Assembly (NCBI GenBank): GCA_030374765.1
Contig: JARGXX010000099.1
Location: forward strand, 1,922,001-1,986,000
Direction: 5' to 3'
Source of the DNA: Agarophyton chilense
Taxonomy: Eukaryota; Rhodophyta; Florideophyceae; Gracilariales; Gracilariaceae
Length of the DNA: 64,000 bases
The notes beneath the pieces are model-generated. The model was not told where the DNA came from. It made no database searches and saw nothing but the letters and a program-made list of their open reading frames with translations. This document shows positions 11,054 to 22,915 of this stretch, piece by piece (position 1 is the first letter of the stretch; every line of letters begins with the position of its first letter). The translations under genes were made by a program, and so were the position numbers.

Positions 11054-12083
11054 TGTATTTAACCGTTAGCGTTAAAAGCAGTAAAGGCGCATTAGGGGAA
11101 ATAATCTATTTGTAATTCTTTTATCGGTTATTTTGTTGGTTTTAAGGCCACTAGCAGTGATTAGAATAACCTAGAAGCTCATAGTAGTCACTATCGATTA
11201 GTATGGTGTTTCAGCTCCATCTTTGAGATCCTAGATCTCTATTAAAAGGGCTCTGATGTCTCCAAGTTCACTCTCGGACGAGTTTAATCAACAACTGGCA
11301 CATGGAAAAAATTTCCTTTTGGCTTCGGGCCCTTAACATTTATCAAAGTATGAGGCCTTTGACACCTGGGGTCCAGTTAGGCAACTGCTGCTGTAAGTGC
11401 AACCCCATACATTATAAAAATATTCGAGGCGTTTTTTGCAGTACAGGTGTTTAGCGAAGCGTTAGTCGCTGGACGGAACACCCCTTTTTCAGCCCACTGA
11501 ACCGGTTGAAGCGCCCTCGGCGTGAACGGGAGACGGTTTGTGTGTAGCAACGGTACTGGGTCTGCCTAGAGAGCCCCCTCAGAAGGAAAAGCCTGTAACG
11601 GTCGTAGAGACTTGGTGGCGATCTGAAAACTACTAATGGACCAGAAGCTTCCGCAAGTGGTTCCGAGTAACCTTTCCCGCAAAAGGTCAGCTTCGGGTAT
11701 TGATTGAAAACATATCCTTTTGTTATTAACTCTCCTCCGGAAGCGTTGTAGGGATTGTAAACGCCTGCTTTTGGATAAAGCAGAAGTGGGAAGGCTGAAG
11801 AAATCGTTACACATCCGGAGTGTCTGACCGGAAGCCAGGGTGTCTGACCCCTAGTGACTATTGACATAAGTCTTTGGTTGCGTTGGTTTAAGAAGATTAA
11901 GAAGTTTAAGAAGTTTAAGAAGTTTAAGAAGTTTTAGAAGTTTAAGAAGTTTAAGAAGTTTATTTCAAAATATTTATATCTCATTTCATCTATCTGGGCA
12001 GTTAAGTAACGGAAAAGGCTTTATTACGCCGAAGTTTACTATAACGTCAAGCCCACAGCGTCACACCAATGATGGCGCCCACA
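11054..12083 (-). repeat. LTR-like block of element 2
   Basis: Plus-strand ends are TGTATTT and GCCCACA. Read in reverse, it aligns along most of its length with 49278-50259 (shared start TGTG-GCGCCATC, shared middle around GCTTCTAGGTTATTCTAAT, shared end near AATACAG). Similarity stops at both boundaries. It contains a local 9-bp repeat expansion (11887-11962) absent from the other copy. Confidence 0.65.
11887..11962 (+). repeat. 9-bp tandem repeat (AAGAAGTTT), about 8 copies
   Basis: The unit AAGAAGTTT repeats about eight times with few changes, inside the LTR-like block of element 2. It looks like a local slippage expansion. Confidence 0.85.
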
Positions 12084-12557
12084 GATATATAAACGGCGCA
12101 TTGTAGCATAGCGTGAATGAAATAATGTTTGTTGTTCTACATTATTCAAATTTCGCACTCTACAGCAGCCTTTGCTTGTTTTCTTGAAAAACAAGAGCAT
12201 CTTTATAAGATGGAACCAGTTTTGATGCTTGTTTTATTGGGTTTCTACGTAGGCTACATTTCATTCAACACATTACGAAGTCAAGTGACATAAAGAATGT
12301 GGGGGTGTTCTATTCTAATTTCGGTCACTGTATGGGGGAACTCTTGGAACCATCACAAGTCAAAAATTTTGCTTATATGCGTCGCAGAGCGTGAGTCGAT
12401 AGTTAGATATTTGTTACAAAATCAAGAAGATCTTTCTGAATCAGCAAGTCATCACTGGAAAGAATATTAACTCCCATGAATATTTGTTAGATGACACTGC
12501 TTCCCAGTAGGCCGAAAAACAAGTTGTGAAAAGCACTTCAATTCTGCTAACATGATG
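12084..12557. other. Junction between transposon nest and host island; no gene seen
   Basis: This is the right flank of element 2 plus the 3' side of the dynamin gene. I see no reading frame or RNA gene here. Confidence 0.5.
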
Positions 12558-14755
12558 TTAAAACCTGTCAAGAAGCTCCTGAGCTTTCCTCAGTCTTTCT
12601 TGTTTAGCCCGCAAGGTCTTTCTTCTCGAGGTCACAACCGGATCCTCCTGAAGCAGATTTTCCAGAGCTTGCTGTGAGGTTCCCACCTTCAACACGAGCT
12701 CATTTAAGGGAACATGAATCTCCTGTGCGAGAGGCCTGATTATAGTAGTGTCGATTACCATAACATTGTTATCGATAAAGCGTTTTGCAGATACATCCCA
12801 ATAGCATCCAAGCATGGTTGACATGTCCTCTGCGTCGGCCCTAACACGTTCAGCACTGCTTGAACAATAATAACTCTGATACCAAGCACGAAGCATATCA
12901 GAAACATTCTTTTCGCGAATGTTACCACGAGGATCCCGACCTGCTCTTGAAAGGGCAACAACGACGGCGGCGTCGAACCGTTCCAAACGCTTAGTATTAA
13001 CTGCTGTCAAGAATTGCTCGTTCATGGTGAATGGCTGGCCTACTTCACGGTCAAAAACAGACGTCAGTTCCTTTCGGGCGCTCTTTTCCAGTGAATGCAA
13101 AACCTCGGACACTATTTCTTGCATTCTGTTTCTGAGTCCTGGAAACTCTGGAGCCAAAGTTGAAAGCAAATCAACGGCTACTTCCGACACCAGTCGTCTA
13201 ACCTCTGCAACGAGTTTGTTGGACGCATCTCGCCAATCCTCAACGTAGCGGGCGACCCTAGATTCAAATATGCGAGGATTCAAAAACCCAGGCAACTCCC
13301 TGCCGCGCGAATTGCGTATTTCGTTCTCTACCTCATCAATAAACTTCGAATCTCCATCAAATGGTGGACGTTTCCCTTCAACTTCTCCTTTGAAATGGTC
13401 ATAAACATCACGTACTCGGGTACAAAGTCGAAGGCGAGATGACCACAAGCGTTTGTCCACGTAGCGCCCCGCAGCCGATTCTGTGAGAAGATTGTTGTAT
13501 TCGAAAACAATTCGCATGAGCGTCATGTTCGCTTCAGCCGGCGTTTCTCCAGCCCCCTGACCAATGTCTTGAAGCTCTTGAGTGCATTGTTCTAGCATTT
13601 GAACAACTTCTGAACGCATCTTGGGTACCTCGTCGTGAACTCGAGCAACAAGAACGCTCGTAACCTTTTTCACAAGATTATCTACTCCAAAATACGATCG
13701 TTTCATTTTTGAGAACACTGGATGGGTGGCAAAAAACTCATACTCGTTCTTCCGAGCCTGTTGGACAGAAACGTTTTCTTGTACCTCAATTTGACTTCGA
13801 TTCTTCATCATCACGTACCCAAGTTTTAGAGGTTTACGGCGATTCAAAAGCACTGAGGCCACTTCCTTTTCTGCACCTTTATCCACGAGGTCCGGTTTTG
13901 TTATAACACCAATAGTTCGTCTTCCGGCAGGATCATACCTCGCTGCCCACTCAAGAGCTTCAATAGTGGCAACGTCTTGAGTAGCAGGCACAACTACGAG
14001 CATAATCGTTCTCTCTTGAGCGGCATATCCCTGTATTAGCTCCGACACCTGTCTGATGGTATTACGATCCTGACTGTCTCGTCCGAAAGGGTTTGGTATA
14101 AAAGGTATGAAATCTCTGTTAATACTTCTTGTCAGCGAGTGAAAAGAAAGAAATGAAGACTGGCGCTAATGGCTTGGACGTACCCAAATGTCTTTGTGCG
14201 AATAATACCGGGCAAATCAATGATAGTGAGGTTGGGAGATCCTGTCGCAGCGATATGGACGATCACTCGCTCCTTCGAAAAGCCTCCGCCTTGCCTCGAA
14301 TCAGTTAATGATGCTGCACGGGCTGCTATGGCATCCTCAAGCTCATGTTTCCCCTCTAATGGAATTTGTTTCGGGTTCAAGGAAGTAGAAATCAATGAAA
14401 TCCAAAAGGGTTCTCTCTTCGGGGGTTCAGAATCAGGAGGCAATGCTAAATCTCCAGGGTGAGTACTAGAGAGACGCAGTTCGATAGCACAACGGGTTGT
14501 TAGACCAGCTCCCCGTGGAAGAGGAACAGAACAAATTGCTTCTAGCACACTTGACTATTCCATGAAGATGTCAGTTATTGGTCTGGTTGATAGTAAAATT
14601 CAAAGAAGTCTTACCTTCCCTGAGCTCTGGTCTCCAATGACAGCGACCTGAGGAATGGCTATATCATGCTCTACCCCACACGCACGCAATCCATAGATCA
14701 GCTCCATTGCAGAGCGAGTGCCGCGAGCAACATTGTCCGTCAGTGGTTCAGACAT
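12558..14755 (-). CDS. Mx/DRP4-like dynamin-family GTPase, three exons
   Basis: A large self-assembling GTPase that remodels membranes. The start (14755) gives [12 protein letters not shown], followed by the P-loop region [14 protein letters not shown] and the [10 protein letters not shown] switch segment characteristic of the Mx/DRP4 branch, then DLPGI (G3) and TKPDLVDKG (G4). The C-terminal end is a helical GTPase-effector region ([11 protein letters not shown] to the stop). There is no PH or proline-rich domain, unlike classical dynamins. Three exons are inferred: 14755-14615, 14554-14184 and about 14115-12558. Intron 1 (14555-14614, 60 bp) has GTAAG...AG and splits the P-loop after GK. 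Intron 2 starts GTACGT at 14183 and ends at 14116 or 14128; both keep frame and give about 689 or 693 aa, the usual length. The branch assignment (Mx/DRP4) is from motif wording only. Confidence 0.88.
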
Positions 14756-16312
14756 CTCTTTCAGTTACAGTGATTCAAGACGCTTGAGGGCACTGTGTGA
14801 AGACCAGTATGGATTGTTTTGCAGAACTTAAGTTCACGGATGAGGTTATGGCAAGTTGCGAACTATCCTTTTACGAAGGGCAGAACCTATCCGATTGCGA
14901 CGTGCGTGTTTTGAACTGTGACGTGGATTGCTAGTAGATGTTCAGCCCAAGGGCATTCTGTAGAAAGATAATCGAGAACTGGGTCCGTTAACGGGCATAT
15001 ATGGCTTAGATGCCCTTGGCCTCTCTCGTTTCAGATGTTCAGCCGCCCCAAACCCTTCGGCTTTAAAACTGTTTTCGGCCCCAGTCGCACTCAAGGACGG
15101 AGGGAGCAACGATATCCAGAAATCTTCCATGGCATCATTCCAGCACGAAAAAATGTTCCAAAACACCAAACTGTTGTCCCAGGGCCACCAATGACCACAC
15201 TGTATGAAATCTGAGCTGCTCAGCATCATTGCTGGACAACTGCCATGGATGAACGGAGCGACATCCATTGCTGAATGTGTGAGCCATGAGAACACAGAAA
15301 ATCATTCAATCATTGCGGTCCCCAAACGAAAGAGATGAGAACTGTTCGACGCTGTCAGTATCCGCGGCCAGACTGTAGTACAAACTTATTATCTCTTAAC
15401 CAGAAAGCGTTTATCTTCGTAGAATAGAAGCACTTCTTGACCGTCTTGATTGGCTTCTGCCTCACAAGTTCGACTACCCCCTACTGCACTGACATATTTA
15501 TTTCCCAAATACGTCTAACAACGAATTTTTTGCAATTGATGCTCATGCACATGCTCATGCCTGAAAAACTCGCGAAAAACTTATACAACAGTATTGCGTC
15601 TTTCTTCCCCCCTCTAGACTTGCCTAAGCCCCTGCTTCTCCTCTTATGAGAAGGCCGTGGGCTTTTTCGGCTGTTGGCGATTTAAGTTTCTGGCGGTGTG
15701 TTTGCTTCGATCGTGTGGTGAGGTGTGAGGTGGGTGGCGGAGTGATGCCATTGCAGAGACAATCTAAACACATAATGCTCTACATTCTTTGGTTGTGTTG
15801 CGCATTCGTATTGTAGAACCTTTTTTCTCGATGTGTCGTACCAGGGTACTGACTTTCGACATGCTCGATGAACAGGGGTGAATACGATCCGGAGATAGAG
15901 ATCACATAGAATTAGGAGATGTAGTTCGGAGCAATTAAAGACGCTTTTGCAATACATACCTTTACAAATATGAGTTGTAATGGCAATGTGATAGAGAGCA
16001 GTCACGTTGATGGGTGTCAATTTGATGTTACGCTTTAGTACTGTACATATCGGGTACAATCATGTAATCTGATGGAATTTGCTTGGAGAAAGTCCATCGA
16101 GTTGCCATCCCAATGAAGGTGAGCAATCCCTGACAGCAATACTGGGATTGCCATCAGATGGCCATTCAATCAATGCAGCACACTTCTGTCAGCGAGGCTC
16201 TGAGCTAGCTTTCGTAGAAGAACTTTCGCTTTTCGAGCGCTTCATTCTTGTTTCAGAAACGCCATTCGGTCATTAACCCTCCGTCTGGATTTATTTTCAA
16301 TTGTCGCCATGC
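14756..16312. other. Intergenic, dynamin promoter side and ArgRS 3' side; nothing recognised
   Basis: About 1.56 kb without a convincing gene. Short frames of 70-125 codons on both strands have no recognisable domain and read like chance translation. The part next to 14756 must hold the dynamin promoter. Confidence 0.5.
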
Positions 16313-18457
16313 TTAAATTCTATCCAGAGTAGGGATTCCCAAAAGGCCGAGGCACAGCTTCAAAATGTCAGCTGAAATCTGACATAAAGCCAATCTACTC
16401 AGTTTCAACTCATCTGAGCTCGCGTTCAAAACTGGACACTCTTCGTAGAACTTGTTGAAGCACGCAGTGACATTAAACACGTAGTCGCACAATACATGAG
16501 GTAACAAATCCTTCTCCAATTCGCTCAAAACTTCTGGAAATCGTAACAGCATTTTAGACAACGCACGTTCTTCCTTCTTCTCGAAGATGAAGTTCACACC
16601 CGGACCAACACCTGCGACCGCCTCACCGGATGCTGCGGCTGCTGTTCGATAGATTCCTTGAACCCTTGCAAATGCGTACATAATATACGGTGCTGTATTG
16701 CCTTGCAGTTTGACCATCTTGTCGAAGCTAAACTTATAGTTACTCGTCCGATTATTCTGTAAGTCTGCGTACTTCACGGCTGCAACACCAATAACTTCTG
16801 ACATCCTTTGCAAATCTTCCTGGCTCCTTTTAGTTGGCGGCCGTTCACCAGCTGCCCGAGCCCGTTCAGCATCTTCTTCATCTCGCTTAGTGAGCTCTAC
16901 TCGCACGCGATCTCGAGCCTCATCGAGCAACTCGGAAAGCTTCGGAGCAGCCCCTGCTCTGGTTTTGAACTTCTTTCCATCCGCACCCTGCACTAGCCCG
17001 AAAGGAACATGTTCTACAGATACAGTAGCGGGTAAAAACTGGGCTTTTCGGCAAAGCGCAAATATCTGCTTGAAGTGGAGACTCTGACCAACATCGGTCA
17101 CATACAAAATACGATCTGCACCGTCCTCGGAAGATCGATATCGTACGGCTGCAAGATCTGTGGTTGCGTACAGAAAACCACCGTCGGATTTCTGGACGAT
17201 CACAGGCAACGGTTTACCATCTCCGCCCTTGAATTCCTTCCCTTCCAAAAATACAACCATAGCACCATTGTTCTTCTGGGCTAAGCCTTTCTCAACAAGA
17301 CTTTTGACGACGTCCGGGAGAAAAGGATTATAAAATGATTCCCCTCGCTCTTCTATCTTGATATCCAATCGATCGTAGATTTTCTGAAATTCGACCCTGC
17401 TCAAATTACAAATGAGGTTCCAAGCTCGCAGAGTTTCCGAATTCCCGCTCTGCAATTGTACGACTTCGGCAAGAGCTGCACTTTTGAAATCAGGATCGTC
17501 GTCGTAGCGTTTTTTTGCTTTTCGATAAAACTCTACCAAGTCGCCAATAGTAGCCGCCGCTTCCGAATCGTGCCCTTTCTCCAGCAGCTGCGGGCATTCA
17601 GATTTCATGTACGTGATCAGTTGGCCAAACTGCGTTCCCCAATCACCAGTGTGATTGAGTCGAATAGTGGTGTGTCCTAGAAACTGCAAGATTCTGGCTA
17701 GCGTGTCGCCGATTATCGTGCTTCGCAAATGGCCGACATGCATGTCTTTCGCGATATTCGGACTGCTGAAATCCACAACAATGCGCTGCGGTGGGTTGCG
17801 CTCTTTCACACCCAACCGAGAGCGATTGGTAAGCATTTCGTTCAGTTTATCATTGACGTAGTTATCGTTCAGTTTGAGGTTGATAAAGCCGGGGCCAGCA
17901 ATTGCAGGAGATTCACAGATGTCGGATAAATCGAGGTGTTCTAATATCTTCGCAGCGACATCACGGGGTTTGGCGCCAACTTTTTTGCTGAGAGACATTG
18001 CGGCATTACATTGATAGTCGCCAAAATCTGGGCGAGTGGCCGGGGTAAGCTTGGGGTCATTGCCAGCTTGTTCACCATAGGCAGCGGCCATGGCCTCGAC
18101 AACCCTCGAGGCCAGCATAGATTGCGTGTCGTTGTGCATGGTAGCAGGCTTACTTGAGGGGATAGACAGCGATGATATCGGGCGATGTTGATGTCGGAAC
18201 CTTGTGGCGCGAGATGGACGTGTGGTGAGAAAGCCTCGTCCTCGCAATATTGTGGTGGCGGAAGAAAGGGTGCGGACGGAGCGGACGGAGCGGACGGAGT
18301 GGTGCAAAGAGGCTACGAACAACAGATTCTGTCTACTCATTACGACGTGTAGACAACGCGATGTCGACGACGGATCAAACGGCGATGAGTGTCTCGCAGT
18401 GCGACGACAATGCACCGGCCCGGCCCAGCAGTGTCGAACGCACTCGGCGTGGCGCAA
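16313..18457 (-). CDS. Arginyl-tRNA synthetase, probably dual-targeted by alternative starts
   Basis: Class I aminoacyl-tRNA synthetase charging tRNA-Arg. It has the ArgRS N-terminal additional domain, the HIGH motif as HVGH within SPNIAKDMHVGHLRST (residues 240-243 from the first Met), the GDWGTQFGQL segment, a KFKTRAG loop in the KMSKS position, and a C-terminal anticodon-binding domain with NNRTSNYKF and PYIMYAFAR. Three in-frame ATGs matter. The first (18457) gives 714 aa. The second (18340) opens a leader rich in R, S and hydrophobics (MSRQNLLFVASLHHSV) typical of organelle targeting. The third (18139, MHNDTQSML) starts right at the mature domain and would give a cytosolic enzyme of about 608 aa. 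One gene could therefore serve both compartments. No intron is evident. I favour 18340 and 18139 as the used starts. Confidence 0.93.
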   Translation of the reverse strand: MRHAECVRHCWAGPVHCRRTARHSSPFDPSSTSRCLHVVMSRQNLLFVASLHHSVRSVRSVRTLSSATTILRGRGFLTTRPSRATRFRHQHRPISSLSIPSSKPATMHNDTQSMLASRVVEAMAAAYGEQAGNDPKLTPATRPDFGDYQCNAAMSLSKKVGAKPRDVAAKILEHLDLSDICESPAIAGPGFINLKLNDNYVNDKLNEMLTNRSRLGVKERNPPQRIVVDFSSPNIAKDMHVGHLRSTIIGDTLARILQFLGHTTIRLNHTGDWGTQFGQLITYMKSECPQLLEKGHDSEAAATIGDLVEFYRKAKKRYDDDPDFKSAALAEVVQLQSGNSETLRAWNLICNLSRVEFQKIYDRLDIKIEERGESFYNPFLPDVVKSLVEKGLAQKNNGAMVVFLEGKEFKGGDGKPLPVIVQKSDGGFLYATTDLAAVRYRSSEDGADRILYVTDVGQSLHFKQIFALCRKAQFLPATVSVEHVPFGLVQGADGKKFKTRAGAAPKLSELLDEARDRVRVELTKRDEEDAERARAAGERPPTKRSQEDLQRMSEVIGVAAVKYADLQNNRTSNYKFSFDKMVKLQGNTAPYIMYAFARVQGIYRTAAAASGEAVAGVGPGVNFIFEKKEERALSKMLLRFPEVLSELEKDLLPHVLCDYVFNVTACFNKFYEECPVLNASSDELKLSRLALCQISADILKLCLGLLGIPTLDRI

Positions 18458-21257
18458 ATTGCTTCTGTGGGACTCGCCACGTGTGCTGACAAAAACGAAG
18501 GGAAATTACTGCTCGACGACCAAGTTCACAGCTTCCTAACTAAAGGGCGAGAATTGCTTCTACCTTCGTAGCTACACTGGTGTAGCCAGCTCAAACGGTT
18601 ACGGAGGTGATCTTTTTTCACCGAAACCATTCCTCCATATCTGTCCTCAGAGTTGTATGATTAAAGAGGTTTACCCTGGAGCTCGTTTCTCGGACTTTTG
18701 ATCAGTACAATCGCCACCGATAGGCATGCTTAGGTCGTTTCGGTGATGAACCATCTTTTGTGATTTGCAATCTTAAGTTTGGAATGACTGGAAAGGAATG
18801 ATTGTTCACAGGTAAAATAAATTGCCTAGAACAGAAAATGCATACGCTCTTGATGTCCGTGACCGAAGTACCCAAATCAGGTGAATGCAGACGACTCTTT
18901 TTATTTGAAGTACCGTTCGTACTACATGTCTGTACTATGGTATTGTGCAGTTGTCAAAAGTGCGATTGCAGTTCATTCAAGTCCTAGCCAGCCTGTTAAA
19001 ATCGAACGTACTCTGATCAAGAAGTGGCCCATTGTGCTCAGGAGAACCACCGAGCTCACCGTTAGCACACAAGTATGCAGCGCTGGCGGACAAATTTCGC
19101 ACAACTCACGAAATGAACGGACGCCGGCATCTCCGCAGTCCAGTAGCGCTTCACCTCACCCCAAGAAATCATTTGTCTTCACAGCAGTGACGCACATGTG
19201 GAAAAACTCCACGTAGCAGACTTTGATGAGACGCCTGGTGCAGCGTCTTCATGTTACAAGGCTTCCGGCACATAGGTTTTATTGCAACCGCAGCATTGTC
19301 CGTCGCCCTCGCATGCCTATCCCCATGAGCTTCCTTTCTCTGCAAAACAAATATATAATTGTATGAGAGGTAAGGACTTAAGAGGCCCCAAATGCTGCGT
19401 AACCCTGGGGAAACCGCATCCAGAGAGCACAGCACATATTGCGATGATGCAATATTATTGCATCATCGCAAATTCAACTCTCGCTTTTCTCGACTTCCCC
19501 AACGCTCTTGTGTTGAATCAGTTCTGTTCCACGATCCGAATGTCCGTCTGGACCATTCCTGTCGAAGTGAGTCCCCCTCATATGATCCAATAAATATTAT
19601 TTAGAATGACTTGAGGGCTACCTTTTCTCAAATTTTAATACATCCTGAGAGATCTAAAGGTTATGTAGCACCAGGCTCTTAATTCGTTGCTTCTAAGAAC
19701 TATGCAGAAACAGGTTCAGCGAGGCAAGAACGGCAGTATCGTCAATGACTCATAACCAGTTGCATAGCACGCAGTTTGTGCGATTCCAGCCTGTTCCGCG
19801 ACTCGACACAAGGTGAGATTTTCCGCTCAAAACTTCTTTCGAATGCTTTTCGGTACACGGTTCTTCCCTCGGTAATCATATTGCCCTTTCCACTTTGCAT
19901 TTCACTAAATACGATACCCGTGATAAAGTTTCACCGGCCAAAAAGGCGTTGGAAGTAGCTTGCGAACTTTGTCCACCAGATATCCATGTACATAACTTGC
20001 CCAGTGTGCGACATCGAGGTGTCATCGTCAGTTTAGTTTTCCTTTTGTCAGAGGCGAAGACAGTTCCAGTTTTTGCAAAATGATTCCTTGCTTGAAAGAA
20101 AATATTCAATGTCTGGCACGGTGTTGGGTCATCCTTAGGCTGGGCAGGCACAGAAACGAAAACCGAACTGAGAGTTTCCAAAAGCACAGGATTGTATGAG
20201 TGTCAATGGAATTTAAACATAGAACAGGAAGCGTCGACAGTTCTTTGGTGGATGTTTGTCTACAAGAGCACTGATAGATGTAAGTCCTCAGTGTGTCGCG
20301 TGAGGAAAATGCCAAAAATATTTATCGCTCGTACACTTTTGGATCTATACCATGCCGACGTTTGAGAGGGAGCAACCCAGATAACGAAACCAATTCAAAC
20401 GCTGGCTTTTGACGAGACATGCTTGACGTACTTGCGGACTTGTACAGTATCTTGTGAGACACGTTTTTGGAGTCATGAGGCTGGGGATCACGAAAGCAAC
20501 ATTGTACTAGATATCCCTCGTCAACCTCTCTCTTTACATTCGTGGCGTCACACTGTAGGGTACCAAACCCGGGTAAGGGTTTGCTGCAACATCTTCAACA
20601 TACAATACGTACAAATATTAATCATCGACTACGACATTAGTAGCGCGGATTTCTCCTGTTTAAGGTGATAATAGATTCATAGTCAAAATGTCTTACATCG
20701 TCTAGACGAATTGCCTCGGAAGAAAAGTTAGCATCTCTCCTCACTTTAGAGTTGAAGTAGTCCATCACGAGTGCTGGACGAAGCGGTTACGAAAACGCCT
20801 CTCGAGCCTATGACAACCAAGAAAGAATAAGATTCCGATGCAGCCATGATATGTTATCGTACCGCCTGCTCCAGTTGTAAACTGGTGACCGAAAGCGCTC
20901 ACCAGAGGTGACTCACCGAGATAATAAGGCTGATGTCGCCTTTAGAAAGGGTTTAACCACGCATAACAATTTCCAAACAGCGAAGCCAAGCAAAAGATCA
21001 ATAAGCATGGCGCAAAAGGTACAAGAAGCATACACTTGACCAGACATCGAGCGAACAGCTGTGGGGTGGCAATAACCACAGACTTCAACAATGTCGCCTT
21101 GAGTCCTCGGTAGTCCAGTGGAAAATTTTGCTTTTTACACAAGGACCAAAACGGCGACCAGGAAATGTAGAAAGATATGATGAGCAAGAGAACGCGCCCT
21201 GTAGCATCACATGCGACTGCGCAGGCGTGAGACAACAAGAACTCTAACGAACGGTAG
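18458..21257. other. Intergenic 2.8 kb, ArgRS promoter side; no gene recognised
   Basis: Many short frames occur but none has a recognisable domain or a length above about 140 codons. The part near 18.46 kb holds the ArgRS promoter. No tRNA-like B box with a matching A box was found. Confidence 0.45.
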
Positions 21258-22172
21258 CTACAGAAAGTACGGAACCGAGTTCCGAGGGGGTATGGCACTA
21301 TGTTCCTTAGCATCTTCCTTGAAGATTTTAAACTGCTTGTTAAGGTTCTCATCAAAGCTCATGATCGCGGCAACGTTTCCACATCTATAGCAGTAATTGG
21401 GAGCAGACCATACGGTGACAATCTTTTCCTCAAACTGGTACTTATAGCCCTCTTGCACCAGTTGATGGGCGCGACATATAAGATCAAGTTTGTTGATGCG
21501 ATTAAACTCAGTAGTGACGCGGTTGCCGAAGAGCCAACCCGCGCCGCGTGGAGAAACTGCCCAAGTGGCAACATCCTCCGGATCGGACCACATGAGGTCA
21601 CAAAAAGCGCCCTCTGGAGGAATTTCCTGTCTTCGATCGATGGTTCTGATTTGATCTAGAGTACGAATGTCAGGCGATAGACCGCCGTGGACGCAAAGTA
21701 CGGCTCCATCTATGAGGGCGGCAATGGTGAGATAGTCAAATACCTCGCAACAGTACTTCCAGGCGTTTGCGGTACCATACTTGCGCTGACACTCGTCGTA
21801 AAAACCGTATACTTGAGTAATTTGCCTGGACTCATGGTTGCCTCGCAAAAGTGTAATGTTCGCCGGGTAGCGAGCCTTTAGGCAGAGCAAAAGAGTAAAT
21901 GTTTCGAGGGAATTGTAGCCACGGTCGACAAAGTCGCCCATGAAGACGTAATTTGTGTCCGGTACATCGCCACCGGTCTTAAAGAGGTTGAGCAAATCAT
22001 GGAATTGGCCGTGGATATCGCCGCAGACGGTGCACGGGCTGTTGATCGGTTGCACGTTGCTCTCCTCGATGAGAAGCTCTTTGACATAGTCGCAAAGCTG
22101 CTTGAGATCCCATTCAGCAAGATGGCCGCCGTTTTTCACCTTGGCTATCCAGCCGTCAAGGTCCATTCCCAT
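21258..22172 (-). CDS. PPP6C: PP6-type serine/threonine protein phosphatase catalytic subunit
   Basis: A single-exon gene for a 304-aa PPP-family phosphatase, the usual length. Metal-binding and catalytic motifs are all present: GDIHG (near residue 51), GDFVDRG, RGNHESR, HGGLSPD and [11 protein letters not shown]. The wording [37 protein letters not shown] and [14 protein letters not shown] follows human PPP6C and yeast Sit4 rather than PP2A or PP4. The C-terminus is PYFL, the methylated leucine end of the PP2A/4/6 group. PP6 acts with SAPS/ankyrin subunits in cell-cycle and growth control; those partners are not in this window. The start [12 protein letters not shown] matches the family N-terminus. 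Confidence 0.95.
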   Translation of the reverse strand: MGMDLDGWIAKVKNGGHLAEWDLKQLCDYVKELLIEESNVQPINSPCTVCGDIHGQFHDLLNLFKTGGDVPDTNYVFMGDFVDRGYNSLETFTLLLCLKARYPANITLLRGNHESRQITQVYGFYDECQRKYGTANAWKYCCEVFDYLTIAALIDGAVLCVHGGLSPDIRTLDQIRTIDRRQEIPPEGAFCDLMWSDPEDVATWAVSPRGAGWLFGNRVTTEFNRINKLDLICRAHQLVQEGYKYQFEEKIVTVWSAPNYCYRCGNVAAIMSFDENLNKQFKIFKEDAKEHSAIPPRNSVPYFL

Positions 22173-22822
22173 TGCGGGGTACGCAAGATGATGGAGACGG
22201 TCGTAAACGGACTAGTGGGAGGGGGAACAAAGAGCGAAGCGCAAAGACGGATGGAACGGAACAAGACAGCAACGGGGCAAAAACTGACAAGAGCGCACGA
22301 CGCAAAAAAGGGAGGCAAAGCGCACGAAAAGCGCAGGAAGCTCTCTGCTCGCACGAGCCACAAGAAAGCGCCAAAGATAGCGCGAAGAAGGGGCGTCGGG
22401 GAAGCGGAAGGCGGCGGGGGCGGGGGGGGGGGGGGGGGGGAGTGGAGAAGGACGATTACGGGGGTAGTAGGAACGTAGAAGGCAGAGGGAGGAGACAGCG
22501 TGAAAGCGTGGAGGCAGAATTGCGCGCGCGCACTCGGTACACAGGCGGCGGCGACAGCAACGGCGAAAAGTAAAAAGAAGCGCCAACGCGTGCAGCACGC
22601 AGTGGACGCGTCGCACGGCCACGCGCGCAGCGTCTCACACCCAACGCGCCCTTGCAGCACGCGCCGGTGCTGCCGCACGCGCCGGTGCTGCCACACGGCG
22701 CGCCACCGCCTTGACGGCTGTGGTCGCCGTGGCCGCCTGCAGAGCCGCCCGTCGACGAGGTGGTCGCCTTACACTGTCAGCCGTGTGCTTCCGCGCTCAC
22801 CGTTCATTGGACGCGCATTGCG
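22173..22822. other. PP6 promoter region with a long G run
   Basis: GC-rich upstream region of the phosphatase gene. It contains a purine-rich stretch ending in a run of 19 G (22422-22440). Long frames on both strands here arise from biased composition and are not supported as genes. The copia element was inserted about 650 bp upstream of the phosphatase start. Confidence 0.5.
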
Positions 22823-22827
22823 CGCCG
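22823..22827. repeat. Target-site duplication of the copia element, left copy
   Basis: CGCCG here is repeated at 27473-27477, directly outside the two LTRs. A 5-bp duplication is the normal footprint of LTR element integration. Confidence 0.75.
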
Positions 22828-22915
22828 TGTCAAACATTACAGTAGAAATATCCAGTACTTAGGAACAGCGAAGAGAAGCTCGAGGTAAAGGTCCGGGTAG
22901 AGTCTTCCTCTCACA
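22828..22915 (+). repeat. Upstream LTR of the copia element (88 bp)
   Basis: Starts TGTCAAAC and ends CTCTCACA, bounded by CGCCG on the left and the primer site on the right. 86 bp are shared with 27387-27472 with one difference. Confidence 0.88.

Larger units (their letters stand above)
6727..12083 (-). mobile_element. Ty3/gypsy LTR retrotransposon (element 2), old and broken, interrupted by element 1
   Basis: A minus-strand element. In its direction: LTR-like block (12083-11054), an unassigned frame (11051-10050), retropepsin region with VLDTGAGPNLASA (about 9.9-9.65 kb), RT (about 8.8-8.1 kb), RNase H (about 8.1-7.6 kb) and integrase (about 7.3-6.73 kb). The integrase stops in the core region at the point where element 1 is inserted; its remainder must lie left of the window. 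The protease closely resembles that of element 3 (VLDTGAGPNLVHP), and the LTR-like block matches the element 3 LTR. It is old, with ten or more breaks. Confidence 0.85.

Noticed and set aside
14942-15295. 117-codon minus-strand frame upstream of the dynamin gene
   Set aside because: No recognisable domain; hydrophobic and W-rich chance translation is more likely.
15682-16059. 125-codon minus-strand frame between dynamin and ArgRS
   Set aside because: No domain, odd composition rich in C, H and T, no support from context.
22145-22696. Several long overlapping frames around the PP6 start and upstream
   Set aside because: They come from strong GC and purine/pyrimidine skew, including the G run; translations are low-complexity and mutually overlapping on both strands.
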